DNA of 64,000 nucleotides, from the NCBI RefSeq assembly GCF_019145205.1, contig NZ_JAHSTT010000019.1, forward strand, positions 1 to 64,000. Direction: 5' to 3'. A program made the translations under genes and the position numbers. The notes under the pieces were generated by a model. That model ran no database searches. It was not told the origin of the DNA and worked only from the letters and a program-made list of their open reading frames with translations. Shown one piece after another: positions 17,419-25,809 of the stretch (position 1 is the first letter of the stretch; every line of letters begins with the position of its first letter). Origin of the DNA: Pseudomonas khavaziana. GTDB lineage: Bacteria > Pseudomonadota > Gammaproteobacteria > Pseudomonadales > Pseudomonadaceae.

Positions 17419-17738
17419 CCTTCAAGCGCCTGACCCGCGCCGCACTGTTGCTGTGCGCGGCTTTCAGTACCACCGCCTTTGCCCATAACCCGATGTGCGA
17501 ATGCAAGGAAATCCCCGGCGAGCAGATCCAATGCAAGGGCGGTTTTTCCGACGGCAGCGGCGCCCCCGGTGTGACCCTGGATGTGATCGGCTACGACGAA
17601 ACCATCCTGGTGCCGGGCAAGCTCGGCGAGGATTCGACCTTGACCTTCAAGAAGCCTGCGGCCGAGTTCTACGTGTTGTTTGATGCCGGCCCCGGCCACG
17701 TCGTGGAAATCGACCAAGCGGATATCCAGGCGCAATGA
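17415..17738 (+). CDS. fpvJ: FpvJ-like secreted small protein
   Basis: A 107-residue secreted protein with a Sec signal (LTRAALLLCAAFSTTAFA). Predicted cleavage leaves a mature N-terminus HNPMCECKEI, with an N-terminal His and two Cys close together plus a further Cys (QCKGG), a plausible metal site. The rest looks like a small beta-sandwich. Overlaps both neighbours by 4 bp. Name assigned by position in the fpvGHJK-CDEF order; metal binding is inference. Confidence 0.65.
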   Translation: MTFKRLTRAALLLCAAFSTTAFAHNPMCECKEIPGEQIQCKGGFSDGSGAPGVTLDVIGYDETILVPGKLGEDSTLTFKKPAAEFYVLFDAGPGHVVEIDQADIQAQ

Positions 17739-18295
17739 CTACCACACAGGTTGTACGCCCCGCCGGTGCAGGTCATGAAACCCTCTATGTGCTGCTGTTG
17801 TGCCTGATCATCCTGGCGGTGGCGGGGACGGTGGTGGCGCTGCATGGTGAAACCCAGGCAGTCGCGGCCGTGCCAAGCCACCAGTTGGACGCCCGCCGCG
17901 ACCTGAGCGCCGCCGAACAAGGCATCTATGCCGACCTGCGGGTGACGCTGGATGAAATCCACTTGTTGCAGCAGGAGCAGAGCGCCCTGCCGACGCCTGA
18001 GCAACTGGCCAAGGAAGGCTTCGCGCCCTTTGCCCAGGACGCCAGTTCGGTCAGCCGTGGCGACCATCGCTGGCAGTTGCTGGCCCCGGCCGCCTACCTG
18101 GGTTTGAGCCAGGTTCCGGCCACCAGCGGTTCGCTGCTGATGCGCGTGCAGGGCAACGAGCCGGATATCTGGCTCAACCGCAGCGCCAACCTCGCCGCCC
18201 CTTCCGACCTCACTGACCAGGCGCTGATTGCAGCCGGCTGGCAGCAAGTGGTCGCGCAATTCGATGCCGGCGTCACCCGCCAGCACCGTCACTGA
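17735..18295 (+). CDS. fpvK: FpvK-like DUF6162-type protein
   Basis: A 186-residue protein with a single N-terminal helix (ETLYVLLLCLIILAVAGTVV) and a periplasmic domain containing a helical stretch (DLRVTLDEIHLLQQEQSALP). I recall this family as DUF6162, found beside metal ABC transporters. By order it is FpvK. The mature part contains no obvious catalytic motif. Overlaps fpvJ by 4 bp; 19 bp separate it from fpvC. Confidence 0.65.
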   Translation: MTTTQVVRPAGAGHETLYVLLLCLIILAVAGTVVALHGETQAVAAVPSHQLDARRDLSAAEQGIYADLRVTLDEIHLLQQEQSALPTPEQLAKEGFAPFAQDASSVSRGDHRWQLLAPAAYLGLSQVPATSGSLLMRVQGNEPDIWLNRSANLAAPSDLTDQALIAAGWQQVVAQFDAGVTRQHRH

Positions 18296-18314
18296 ACGAG
18301 AAGACCGATTGCCC

Positions 18315-19235
18315 ATGTCTATTTCATCGCCCCTGTTGCGCCTGTTGCTGGTCAGCTTTCTCAGCCTGATGCTCGCTCCCCTGGCGAATGCCGAGGCAGC
18401 CAAGCGCCTGCGTATCGGCATCACCCTGCATCCTTATTACAGTTATGTCGCCAATATCGTCGGCGACAAGGCTGAGGTGGTGCCGCTGATCCCGGCCGGC
18501 TTCAACCCCCATGCCTACGAGCCACGCGCCGAAGACATCAAGCGCATCGGCACACTCGACGTGATCGTGCTCAACGGCGTCGGCCATGATGACTTCGCCG
18601 ACCGCATGATCGCCACCAGCGAGCGCCCGGACATCCCGGTAATCGAAGCCAACGCCAACGTGCCGCTGCTGGCCGCCACCGGCAATGCCGCACGCGGCGC
18701 AGGCAAGGTAGTCAACCCACACACCTTCCTGTCGATCAGTGCCTCGATAGCCCAGGTCAATAACATCGCCCGCGAATTGGGCAAGCTCGACCCGGACAAC
18801 GCCAAGGCCTACACCCAGAACGCCCGCGCCTACGGCAAGCGCCTGCGCCAGATGCGCGCCGACGCCCTGGCCAAGCTGACCAGCGCGCCAAACCCGGACC
18901 TGCGCGTAGCTACAGTGCATGCCGCCTATGACTACCTGCTGCGCGAGTTTGGCCTGGAAGTGACTGCGGTAGTGGAGCCGGCCCACGGTATCGAGCCGAG
19001 CCCCAGCCAGTTGAAGAAAACCATCGATGAGCTGCGCGCCCTGGATGTAAAGGTGATCTTCTCGGAGATGGATTTCCCGTCCACCTACGTTGACACCATC
19101 CAGCGTGAATCCGGGGTCAAGCTCTACCCGCTGTCGCATATTTCCTACGGCGAATACAGCGCTGAAAAGTACGAAGTGGAAATGACCGGCAACCTCAACA
19201 CCGTGGTCCGTGCGATCCAGGAGTCGGGGGCATGA
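18315..19235 (+). CDS. fpvC: Metal-binding periplasmic protein FpvC (cluster A-I SBP)
   Basis: A 306-residue periplasmic protein with signal peptide ending LANA, of the ZnuA/PsaA metal-binding class. Metal ligands by alignment are His in FNPHAYEP, His in NPHTFLSI and His in VHAAYDYL, with an acidic residue in SEMDFPS. In PsaA/MntC the third ligand is Glu, so this site is closer to the zinc-binding ZnuA type although the operon points to iron. FpvC is proposed to accept iron released from pyoverdine. Overlaps the ATPase gene by 4 bp. Confidence 0.8.
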   Translation: MSISSPLLRLLLVSFLSLMLAPLANAEAAKRLRIGITLHPYYSYVANIVGDKAEVVPLIPAGFNPHAYEPRAEDIKRIGTLDVIVLNGVGHDDFADRMIATSERPDIPVIEANANVPLLAATGNAARGAGKVVNPHTFLSISASIAQVNNIARELGKLDPDNAKAYTQNARAYGKRLRQMRADALAKLTSAPNPDLRVATVHAAYDYLLREFGLEVTAVVEPAHGIEPSPSQLKKTIDELRALDVKVIFSEMDFPSTYVDTIQRESGVKLYPLSHISYGEYSAEKYEVEMTGNLNTVVRAIQESGA

Positions 19236-19978
19236 CGGCGGCAGAGCAACTGAACCTGGCCAGCGTCGGCCCGACCCTAAACTTCGAAAAGGTCTCGCTG
19301 ACCCTGGGTCGCACCGTGATTCTTGATGGCGTAAGTTTCCAGGTACAGCCGGGCAGCATCCATGCGCTGGTCGGCCCCAACGGCGGCGGCAAAAGCTCGC
19401 TGATCAAGACTCTGCTTGGGCAAACACCCCACCAGGGCCGATTGAGCCTGGAATGGCCAACCACGCCCGGCACCGTCGGCTATGTGCCCCAGGCACTGGA
19501 GTTTGACCGTGGCTTGCCGATGACCGTGGATGATTTCATGGCCGCCATGTGCCAGCGCCGCCCGGCGTTCCTGGGCCTGTCCAGGCATTACGCCGCCGCC
19601 ATTGGCCAAGCGCTCGAACGGGTAGGCATGCAGGACAAGCGCAAGCGCCGCATGGGCGCGTTGTCCGGTGGCGAACGCCAGCGCGTCCTACTGGCCCAGG
19701 GCCTGATCCCGGCGCCGCAATTGCTGGTACTGGATGAGCCGATGTCGGCCCTCGACGAAGCGGGTATCCAGGTCTTCGAACGCTTGCTCAATGACTGGCG
19801 CCTGGCCGGCATCACTGTGCTATGGATCGAGCACGACCTGGAAGCTGTCGGCCGCCTGGCCGACCGCGTCACCGGTCTGAACCGCCGGGTGCTGTTCGAC
19901 GCCACGCCCAAAGAGGCGCTGACCCCGGATCGCCTGCTGACCCTGTTCTCCACTCACCCTCGGAGCCCGGCGCAATGA
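19232..19978 (+). CDS. fpvD: ABC transporter ATPase FpvD
   Basis: A 248-residue nucleotide-binding subunit of a metal ABC importer. Walker A is GPNGGGKSS, the signature is LSGGERQRVLLAQ, Walker B is LLVLDEPMSALDE and the switch His is in WIEHDLEAV. It works at the cytoplasmic face with FpvE to import metal delivered by FpvC or FpvF. Start ATG overlaps fpvC, and the stop overlaps the fpvE start (ATGA). Confidence 0.85.
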   Translation: MTAAEQLNLASVGPTLNFEKVSLTLGRTVILDGVSFQVQPGSIHALVGPNGGGKSSLIKTLLGQTPHQGRLSLEWPTTPGTVGYVPQALEFDRGLPMTVDDFMAAMCQRRPAFLGLSRHYAAAIGQALERVGMQDKRKRRMGALSGGERQRVLLAQGLIPAPQLLVLDEPMSALDEAGIQVFERLLNDWRLAGITVLWIEHDLEAVGRLADRVTGLNRRVLFDATPKEALTPDRLLTLFSTHPRSPAQ

Positions 19979-20874
19979 GTTATGAAGCCTTTCGCCTGAT
20001 GATCCAGGGCTGGGCCTCTTCCGGCTACCTGCCGGAAGCCCTGGCCTACGGGTTTGTGGTCAACGCCCTGCTCGCCGGTTTGCTGATCGGCCCGGTACTG
20101 GGCGGCTTGGGTACGCTGGTGGTGGTCAAGCGCTTTGCGTTTTTCTCCGAAGCAGTCGGCCATGCCGCACTGACCGGCGTGGCCGTGGGCATCCTGCTCG
20201 GCGAACCCTACACCGGGCCCTATGGCAGCCTGTTCGGCTACTGCCTGCTGTTCGGCATCCTGCTGAACTACCTGCGCAACCGTACCGGCCTGGCGCCGGA
20301 CACCTTGATCGGCGTGTTCCTGTCGGTTTCCCTGGCACTGGGTGCCAGCCTGCTGCTGATCCTGGCCGGCAAGATCAATGTGCATATTCTGGAGAACGTG
20401 CTGTTTGGCTCGGTGCTGACGGTCAATGGCAACGACTTATTGGTATTGGCAATCGTCGGTTCGCTGGTGATGGCCCTGGCGTTGCCGCTGTACAACCGCA
20501 TCATGCTCGCCAGTTTCAACCCGCAGTTGGCGGCGGTGCGTGGTGTCGCGGTGAAAACCCTGGATTATCTGTTCGTGATCCTGGTGACACTGATCACCGT
20601 CGCGGCGGTCAAGGTCATCGGCGCGATCCTGGTCGGTGCGCTGCTGGTGATTCCGGCCGCCGCGGCACGCCTGTTGAGCCAGTCGCTCAAGGGGTTCTTT
20701 TGGGTGTCGGTCATCATCGCCACCGTCAGCACCCTGTGCGGGATCCTGCTGCCGATCATCTTCGACCTGCCGATCCCGTCCGGCGCCGCAATCATCCTGG
20801 TTGCCGGTATCGCCTTTGCCTTCGCCGCCATTGCCCGCGGCACCGTGCCCAGCCTCAAAGGGAATCTTGGATAA
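19975..20874 (+). CDS. fpvE: Metal ABC transporter permease FpvE
   Basis: A 299-residue inner-membrane permease of the ABC-3 family (ZnuB/MntB-like) with about 8-9 helices. Conserved stretches include FVVNALLAGLLIGPVLGGLG, RFAFFSEAVGHAALTGVAVG and VGALLVIPAAAARLLS (the coupling region). Its start overlaps fpvD by 4 bp and its stop overlaps fpvF by 1 bp (TAATG), so it is translationally coupled. It would carry the metal released from the siderophore across the inner membrane. Confidence 0.85.
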   Translation: MSYEAFRLMIQGWASSGYLPEALAYGFVVNALLAGLLIGPVLGGLGTLVVVKRFAFFSEAVGHAALTGVAVGILLGEPYTGPYGSLFGYCLLFGILLNYLRNRTGLAPDTLIGVFLSVSLALGASLLLILAGKINVHILENVLFGSVLTVNGNDLLVLAIVGSLVMALALPLYNRIMLASFNPQLAAVRGVAVKTLDYLFVILVTLITVAAVKVIGAILVGALLVIPAAAARLLSQSLKGFFWVSVIIATVSTLCGILLPIIFDLPIPSGAAIILVAGIAFAFAAIARGTVPSLKGNLG

Positions 20875-21836
20875 TGCGCCCCGTCTTTCGCCCAATGGCC
20901 CTGGCCATCGCTTGCTTGATCAGTTTTTCGGCGCTGGCCGCCGTTGACGGTTTCGATCCGAAGGAGTTCAAGGCCAACCACGGTCTCGGTCATGCCGCAC
21001 TGACCAAGGCCAAGTCGGTAAAACCGGTGAAGGTCCTGGCCTCGCTGCCCATCACCTACGGCTTGGCCGAAGTGCTGCTCAAAGGCACCGACGTGCAGCT
21101 TGAACGTGCGGCCCCCGCCAACCTGCCAGGCTCGCGCCAGGTGTCCTATTTTACTGGCCGCGGTGCTGCGGCACTCAATACCTTGGCACAGGACGCAGAC
21201 GCCGCCATCGGCCTGCGTTCCCTGTGGGCCGATGACCCGCTGTACCCGGTGGCGCGTCGCAGCAATATCCGTATCGTGGAAGTGGATGCCGCACGCCCGG
21301 TAGACGGCGGCTTGCCAGGGATCGCCGTGCAACCCGGCGCCACCGACGGTTTGAACAGCCAACCTTGGCAATCGAGCAACAATCTGGGGCGCATGGCCGA
21401 TGTGATGGCCGCCGACCTAAGCCGCCTGGCACCGGGCGCCAAACCGAAGATCGACGCCAACCTGGCCGCGCTCAAGCAACGCCTGCTCAAGCTCAACGCC
21501 GACAGCGAGGCGCGACTGGCAAAAGCCGACAACCTGAGCGTGGTCAGCTTGAGCGATCACTTTGCCTACCTGGTCAGCAGCTTGAATCTGGAAGTGGTCA
21601 GCACCGATGCGCGACCCGATGCCGACTGGACGCCTGAAATGCTGCAAAAACTCAGCGCGCAGTTGAAGGACAATGACGTGGCAGTCGTGCTGCATCACCG
21701 TCAACCCAGTGAGCCCGTGAAAGCGGCTGTCACTGCCGGCGGCTCTACACTGCTGGTGTTGAACGTGGACGGTGCCGACCCTGTGACCGAGTTGGAAACC
21801 AATGTGGATCAGGTGATCAAGACGCTGACGCCATGA
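20874..21836 (+). CDS. fpvF: Second periplasmic binding protein FpvF
   Basis: A 320-residue secreted protein (signal ending FSALAA) distantly related to cluster A-I metal-binding proteins. A mature N-terminal NHGLGHAALTK segment has two His, but the standard ligand positions are less clear than in fpvC. In P. aeruginosa FpvF binds apo- and ferri-pyoverdine together with FpvC. It is the last gene of the operon and overlaps the convergent GntR gene by 20 bp. Confidence 0.75.
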   Translation: MRPVFRPMALAIACLISFSALAAVDGFDPKEFKANHGLGHAALTKAKSVKPVKVLASLPITYGLAEVLLKGTDVQLERAAPANLPGSRQVSYFTGRGAAALNTLAQDADAAIGLRSLWADDPLYPVARRSNIRIVEVDAARPVDGGLPGIAVQPGATDGLNSQPWQSSNNLGRMADVMAADLSRLAPGAKPKIDANLAALKQRLLKLNADSEARLAKADNLSVVSLSDHFAYLVSSLNLEVVSTDARPDADWTPEMLQKLSAQLKDNDVAVVLHHRQPSEPVKAAVTAGGSTLLVLNVDGADPVTELETNVDQVIKTLTP

Positions 21837-22545
21837 CATCCACCCCAACATGAATCGCATCATGGCGCCAGAACTCCAGGTCACAATCGATGAGGCGCTG
21901 GTGCTGGTCATAGTTGACCCGGGCGATGCGCAAGCCCGGGCTGCCCACCGACACGCGCAACGCGGCGGCGGCCTCCACTGGCAGTGAAGTCGGCACGATT
22001 TCAAAGCGCACCCGTCCATAGTGCAAGTCGTACTTGCGCGCATACAACTCGGTCATCGACTGATTCAAATCACACGCCAGGATCCCCGGAAAATACCGGG
22101 GGTTCAGGTAGTGCTCCACGTACAGCACCAGACGCCCGTCAATCCTGCGGCTACGGCAAATCTGGATCACGCTGGACAGCGCCGGCAATTGCAACCATGC
22201 ACACACCGCCGCCGACGCCGGTTGCAGCCGGGCTGAAATCACTTCAGTGCAGGCCACACGCCCCTGGTCGCTGACCATTGCGTGAAAGTGGCTGCGTTGC
22301 ATCAGGTTATAGGCCAGTCGCGGCGGCGAGACGAACCAGCCGCGACGCTCTTCGCGATAGATCTGCCCTTGAGCCTCCAACTGTAACAAGGCTTCCCGCA
22401 CGGTAATCCGAGTGGTACCAAACAACTCGCTGAGCTTGCGTTCGGCGGGCAACTTGCTGGCTGGCGGCAACAGGCCATGGTCGATCTGCTCTTGCAGCGC
22501 CAGGCCAATGGAGGTTACCGCCTTGATTGCCTCATCACGCATCAA
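21817..22545 (-). CDS. GntR-family regulator with UTRA domain (HutC/PhnF type)
   Basis: A 242-residue repressor-type regulator. The N-terminal winged helix (LPAERKLSELFGTTRITVREALLQLEAQG, printed here as its key Arg/Leu-rich core near residues 32-60) precedes a UTRA ligand-binding domain (VLYVEHYLNPRYFPG). Relatives such as PhnF and PhnR control phosphonate or phosphate-ester uptake, which agrees with the divergent transporter operon. A minus-strand Pho box and a CTAGACCA-type palindrome lie upstream, suggesting PhoB activation and self-repression. The 3' end overlaps fpvF. Confidence 0.85.
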   Translation of the reverse strand: MMRDEAIKAVTSIGLALQEQIDHGLLPPASKLPAERKLSELFGTTRITVREALLQLEAQGQIYREERRGWFVSPPRLAYNLMQRSHFHAMVSDQGRVACTEVISARLQPASAAVCAWLQLPALSSVIQICRSRRIDGRLVLYVEHYLNPRYFPGILACDLNQSMTELYARKYDLHYGRVRFEIVPTSLPVEAAAALRVSVGSPGLRIARVNYDQHQRLIDCDLEFWRHDAIHVGVDVMASAS

Positions 22546-22555
22546 CGTTACCTAT

Positions 22556-22569
22556 CTGGACTAGACCAG
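22556..22569. promoter_or_regulatory. Candidate GntR operator (autoregulatory)
   Basis: CTGGACTAGACCAG is a near-perfect palindrome 11 bp upstream of the GntR start codon. Its right half recurs at 22829-22836. GntR/HutC operators of the form TGGTCTAGACCA or TGGTATAGACCA are known for PhnF-like regulators. Confidence 0.6.
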
Positions 22570-22638
22570 CACCGTTCGGGTGCACAAAACGTGCTCTATC
22601 TGGGCTTTTGCCGTTGCGTGCCAGCCTAGGCATTACAG

Positions 22639-22656
22639 ATGACCGACAGATGACAG
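22639..22656 (-). promoter_or_regulatory. Pho box driving the GntR gene
   Basis: On the minus strand CTGTCATCTGTCGGTCAT gives two PhoB half-sites (CTGTCAT and CGGTCAT) with the correct 11-bp repeat and 4-bp spacer. It lies 94 bp upstream of the GntR start and faces it. Only one base differs from the double CTGTCAT consensus. Confidence 0.75.
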
Positions 22657-22776
22657 CTCCCACAAGCTGCCTGCAGCACACCCTGCAATACATCGGCCAA
22701 GTCCTTTGGCTGCGGGCACTTGGACATGGTCTACGCTAAGTCTGCGCTGAGCGACATCAGCACTTTGAAAACGACA

Positions 22777-22794
22777 TCGACATGAAACTGTCAT
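22777..22794 (+). promoter_or_regulatory. Pho box driving the transporter operon
   Basis: TCGACATGAAACTGTCAT carries a perfect second half-site (CTGTCAT) and a 5-of-7 first half-site, 11 bp apart. It is about 100 bp upstream of the binding-protein gene. Confidence 0.65.
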
Positions 22795-22825
22795 CCATCG
22801 GGCCTAGATTGGCTCAGGTATTGCT

Positions 22826-22836
22826 GACCTAGACCA
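22826..22836. promoter_or_regulatory. Candidate GntR operator in the operon promoter
   Basis: GACCTAGACCA shares CTAGACCA with the palindrome near the GntR gene and sits between the Pho box and the binding-protein start, where a repressor would block transcription. Confidence 0.5.
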
Positions 22837-22893
22837 AACCACCGCTAACGTTCATATAAAACGCCGCGTTGAAAACGCCCAAAGGAGCTTCGG

Positions 22894-23970
22894 ATGAAAC
22901 AGCTTTTCCTGGCATCACTGTTAGGCTCGACCCTTGCCATGTGCACCGCCGCCATGGCCGCTGATACCGATTTGAAAACGCTCGAAGCCGCCGCGAAAGC
23001 GGAAGGCGCCATCAACAGCGTCGGCATGCCCGATGACTGGGCCAACTGGAAAGGCACCTGGGCAGACCTGGCCAACACCTATGGCCTCAAGCACATCGAC
23101 ACCGACATGAGCTCGGCCCAGGAAATCGCCAAGTTCAAAGCCGAAAAAGACAACGCCAGTGCCGATATCGGCGACGTTGGCGCGGCCTTTGGCCCCATCG
23201 CGGTGAAGCAGGAAGTCACCCAGCCGTACAAGCCTTCCACCTGGGCACAGGTGCCAGACTGGGCCAAAGACAAAGACGGTCACTGGGCCCTGGCCTACAC
23301 CGGCACCATTGCCTTTATCGTCAACAAGAAGCTGCTGCACGGCTCCGAGGTTCCCACCAGTTGGGCTGACCTGCAGACCGGCAAGTACAAGGTGTCGGTA
23401 GGTGACGTGAGCACCGCCGCCCAGGCGTCCAACGCGGTACTCGCCGCCGCCATCGCCAACAAGGGCGACGAGAAAAACATCGCACCGGGCCTGCAATTCT
23501 TCACCAAGATCGCCCAGCAAGGTCGCCTCTCGCTGTCCAACCCGACCATCGCCACCATGGAAAAAGGCGAAGTCGAAGTGGGTATCGTCTGGGACTTCAA
23601 CGGCCTGAGCTACAAGGCCAAGATGGCCAACCCGGATGACTACGTGGTGTTGATCCCTTCGGATGGCTCGGTGAAATCCGGCTACACCACCATCATCAAC
23701 AAATACGCCAAGCACCCGAACGCCGCCAAGCTGACCCGCGAGTACATCTTCAGCGATGCCGGCCAGCTCAATCTGGCGAAGGGCAATGCCCGTCCTATCC
23801 GCGCTGAAACCGATCTGAAACTGCCGGCCGATATCGCCAAGAACCTGATCCCGGGCGAGCAGTACACCAAGGCCAATCCGCAACCGATCAAGGATGCCGA
23901 TGCCTGGGAAGCGACCTCCAAGAAGCTGCCGCAGCTGTGGAACGAGCAGGTCATCGTAGAAATGAAATAA
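22894..23970 (+). CDS. ABC transporter periplasmic substrate-binding protein
   Basis: A 358-residue periplasmic protein with signal peptide (LASLLGSTLAMCTAAMAA) of the extracellular solute-binding family 1/6 (AfuA/PhnS/ThiB-like type II fold). Typical elements: VGDVGAAFGPIA-like loop, YTGTIAFIVNKKLL and IVWDFNGLSYKAKM. The Pho boxes and co-encoded phosphatases point to an organophosphorus ligand such as a phosphonate or phosphate diester rather than iron. Shine-Dalgarno AAGGAG precedes the start. A REPIN separates it from the hydrolase gene, which may raise its expression above the rest of the operon. Confidence 0.85.
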   Translation: MKQLFLASLLGSTLAMCTAAMAADTDLKTLEAAAKAEGAINSVGMPDDWANWKGTWADLANTYGLKHIDTDMSSAQEIAKFKAEKDNASADIGDVGAAFGPIAVKQEVTQPYKPSTWAQVPDWAKDKDGHWALAYTGTIAFIVNKKLLHGSEVPTSWADLQTGKYKVSVGDVSTAAQASNAVLAAAIANKGDEKNIAPGLQFFTKIAQQGRLSLSNPTIATMEKGEVEVGIVWDFNGLSYKAKMANPDDYVVLIPSDGSVKSGYTTIINKYAKHPNAAKLTREYIFSDAGQLNLAKGNARPIRAETDLKLPADIAKNLIPGEQYTKANPQPIKDADAWEATSKKLPQLWNEQVIVEMK

Positions 23971-24005
23971 GCCTGTCGCCCACATTGGAAATCCACTGGA
24001 AATCC

Positions 24006-24101
24006 AATGTGGGAAGGAGGCTTGCTCCCGATAGCGGTGTGCCATTCAACAGATTTATCAGCTGATCCACCGTCATCGGGAGCAAGCCCCCTCCCACATT
24101 T
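24006..24101. repeat. REPIN (inverted REP pair)
   Basis: Two facing arms, AATGTGGGAAGGAGGCTTGC and GAGCAAGCCCCCTCCCACATT, flank about 45 bp. It lies inside the operon between the binding-protein and hydrolase genes, a place where REPs can stabilise upstream mRNA. Confidence 0.9.
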
Positions 24102-24160
24102 TTGACCTCGTTCCTCCAGGGGAATTTAGTCAAGTCTATTGCTGCGGAGCGCTCTCCCCC

Positions 24161-24967
24161 ATGAAGCACAATGTCATCCTTGTGGTGCTCGACGGCCTGA
24201 ACTTCGAGGTCGCCAGGCACGCTATGGGGCACTTGCAGGCCTATGTCGGCGCAGGACGCGCAGCCCTCTACACACTGGAATGTGAACTGCCTGCCCTGTC
24301 CCGCCCGCTGTATGAATGCATCCTCACCGGCGTGGCGCCGATTGACAGCGGCATCGTGCATAACAACGTCTCGCACCTGTCCAACCAGCGCAGCATCTTC
24401 CATTACGCCACCGATGCCGGCTTGACTACCGCGGCGGCGGCTTACCATTGGGTCAGCGAGCTGTATAACCGCACGCCCTTTATCGCTGCCCGCGATCGCC
24501 ATACCGACGACGAGGCGCTGGCGATCCAGCACGGGCATTTCTACTGGCATGACCACTATCCGGATTCCCACCTGTTCGCCGATGCCGAAAGCCTGCGGCT
24601 CAAGCACGCGCCGAACCTGCTGGTGGTGCACCCGATGAACATCGACGACGCCGGCCATAAGCACGGTCTCGACTCCGCGCAATACCGTAACAGCGCACGC
24701 TCGGTCGACATCATCCTGGCCGACTATCTGCAAGCCTGGCTCGACGCCGGCTACCAGGTGATGGTTACCGCCGACCACGGCATGAACAACGATCGCTCCC
24801 ACAATGGCCTATTGCCAGAAGAGCGCGAAGTCCCCCTGTTTGTACTCGGCGACGGATTCAGCCTGGACAGCAATGCCGCGCCCAAACAGACCGAGTTGTG
24901 CGGCACGGTGTGCGAACTGCTCGGCGTACTACACGACAAACCTGTGTGCCGGGAGCTGCTGAAGTGA
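24161..24967 (+). CDS. Alkaline-phosphatase-superfamily phosphodiesterase/phosphonate hydrolase
   Basis: A 268-residue protein of the type I phosphodiesterase/nucleotide-pyrophosphatase part of the alkaline phosphatase superfamily. Two-metal ligands are visible: Asp11 (VVLDGLN), Asp/His in NIDDAGHKHG and Asp-His in TADHGMN. The nucleophile is probably Ser47 in PALSRPLYE. There is no signal peptide, so it acts on imported substrate in the cytoplasm. It overlaps the permease gene (GTGA). The superfamily includes phosphonoacetate hydrolases and diesterases; the true substrate is not known. Confidence 0.75.
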   Translation: MKHNVILVVLDGLNFEVARHAMGHLQAYVGAGRAALYTLECELPALSRPLYECILTGVAPIDSGIVHNNVSHLSNQRSIFHYATDAGLTTAAAAYHWVSELYNRTPFIAARDRHTDDEALAIQHGHFYWHDHYPDSHLFADAESLRLKHAPNLLVVHPMNIDDAGHKHGLDSAQYRNSARSVDIILADYLQAWLDAGYQVMVTADHGMNNDRSHNGLLPEEREVPLFVLGDGFSLDSNAAPKQTELCGTVCELLGVLHDKPVCRELLK

Positions 24968-25809
24968 ATTCAATGACCCGCGGCAAATGGCTGGCCCTGC
25001 TCTGCCTGGTGCCCTTCGCACTGTTCTTTATAGTGTTCGAGATTGCGCCGCTGGTGTGGGTGCTGATCAACAGCCTGCAGACCGAAGAGTCCGGCTGGGG
25101 CCTGGAAAATTTCACGCGAATCTTCACTTCGAAGTTCTACCGGCAGGCGATCCAGTTCAGCCTGGAGATCAGTTTCTACTCCAGCATCTTCGGCATCATC
25201 ATCGCTACCCTGGGCAGCTACTCCCTGCGCCGGGTGGATTCGCCGCTGCGCAACTTCGTCACGGCCTTTGCCAACATGACCAGCAACTTCGCCGGCGTGC
25301 CCCTGGCCTTCGCGTTCATCATCCTGCTGGGGTTCAACGGCAGCATCACCATCATGCTCAAGCAGGCCGGGATCATTCAGGACTTCAACCTGTACTCGAA
25401 AACCGGCTTGATCATCCTCTATACCTACTTCCAGATTCCCCTCGGCGTGCTGTTGCTCTACCCGGCCTTTGACGCACTGCGCGAAGACTGGCGCGAGTCG
25501 GCCGCCCTGCTCGGCGCCAATGGCTGGCAGTTCTGGCGGCATATCGGGTTGCCGGTGCTGACGCCGGCACTGCTGGGCACCTTCGTGATCCTGCTGGCCA
25601 ACGCGCTGGGCGCCTACGCCACGGTGTATGCCCTGACCACCGGCAACTTCAACGTGCTGCCGATCCGCATTGCCGGCCTGGTCTCCGGCGATGTGTCGCT
25701 GGACCCGAACATGGCCAGCGCCCTGGCCGTGGTGCTGGTGGCGCTGATGACCGTGGTCACCGTGGTCCATCAACTGCTGCTCAAGAGGAGCTACCATGTC
25801 ACGCGCTGA
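24964..25809 (+). CDS. ABC transporter permease 1
   Basis: A 281-residue inner-membrane permease of the binding-protein-dependent family with 6 helices and the coupling-loop EAA-like motif ESAALLGANGWQFWRHIGLP. GTG 24964 overlaps the hydrolase stop (GTGA) with GGGAG 8 bp upstream and is preferred; ATG 24973 is the alternative. It forms a heterodimer with the next gene and overlaps it by 14 bp. Confidence 0.85.
   Translation: MNSMTRGKWLALLCLVPFALFFIVFEIAPLVWVLINSLQTEESGWGLENFTRIFTSKFYRQAIQFSLEISFYSSIFGIIIATLGSYSLRRVDSPLRNFVTAFANMTSNFAGVPLAFAFIILLGFNGSITIMLKQAGIIQDFNLYSKTGLIILYTYFQIPLGVLLLYPAFDALREDWRESAALLGANGWQFWRHIGLPVLTPALLGTFVILLANALGAYATVYALTTGNFNVLPIRIAGLVSGDVSLDPNMASALAVVLVALMTVVTVVHQLLLKRSYHVTR

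Noticed and set aside
24006..24101. CRISPR-like repeats from the similar REP sequences
   Set aside because: They are inverted pairs scattered between genes, not regularly spaced direct repeats, and no cas genes are present.
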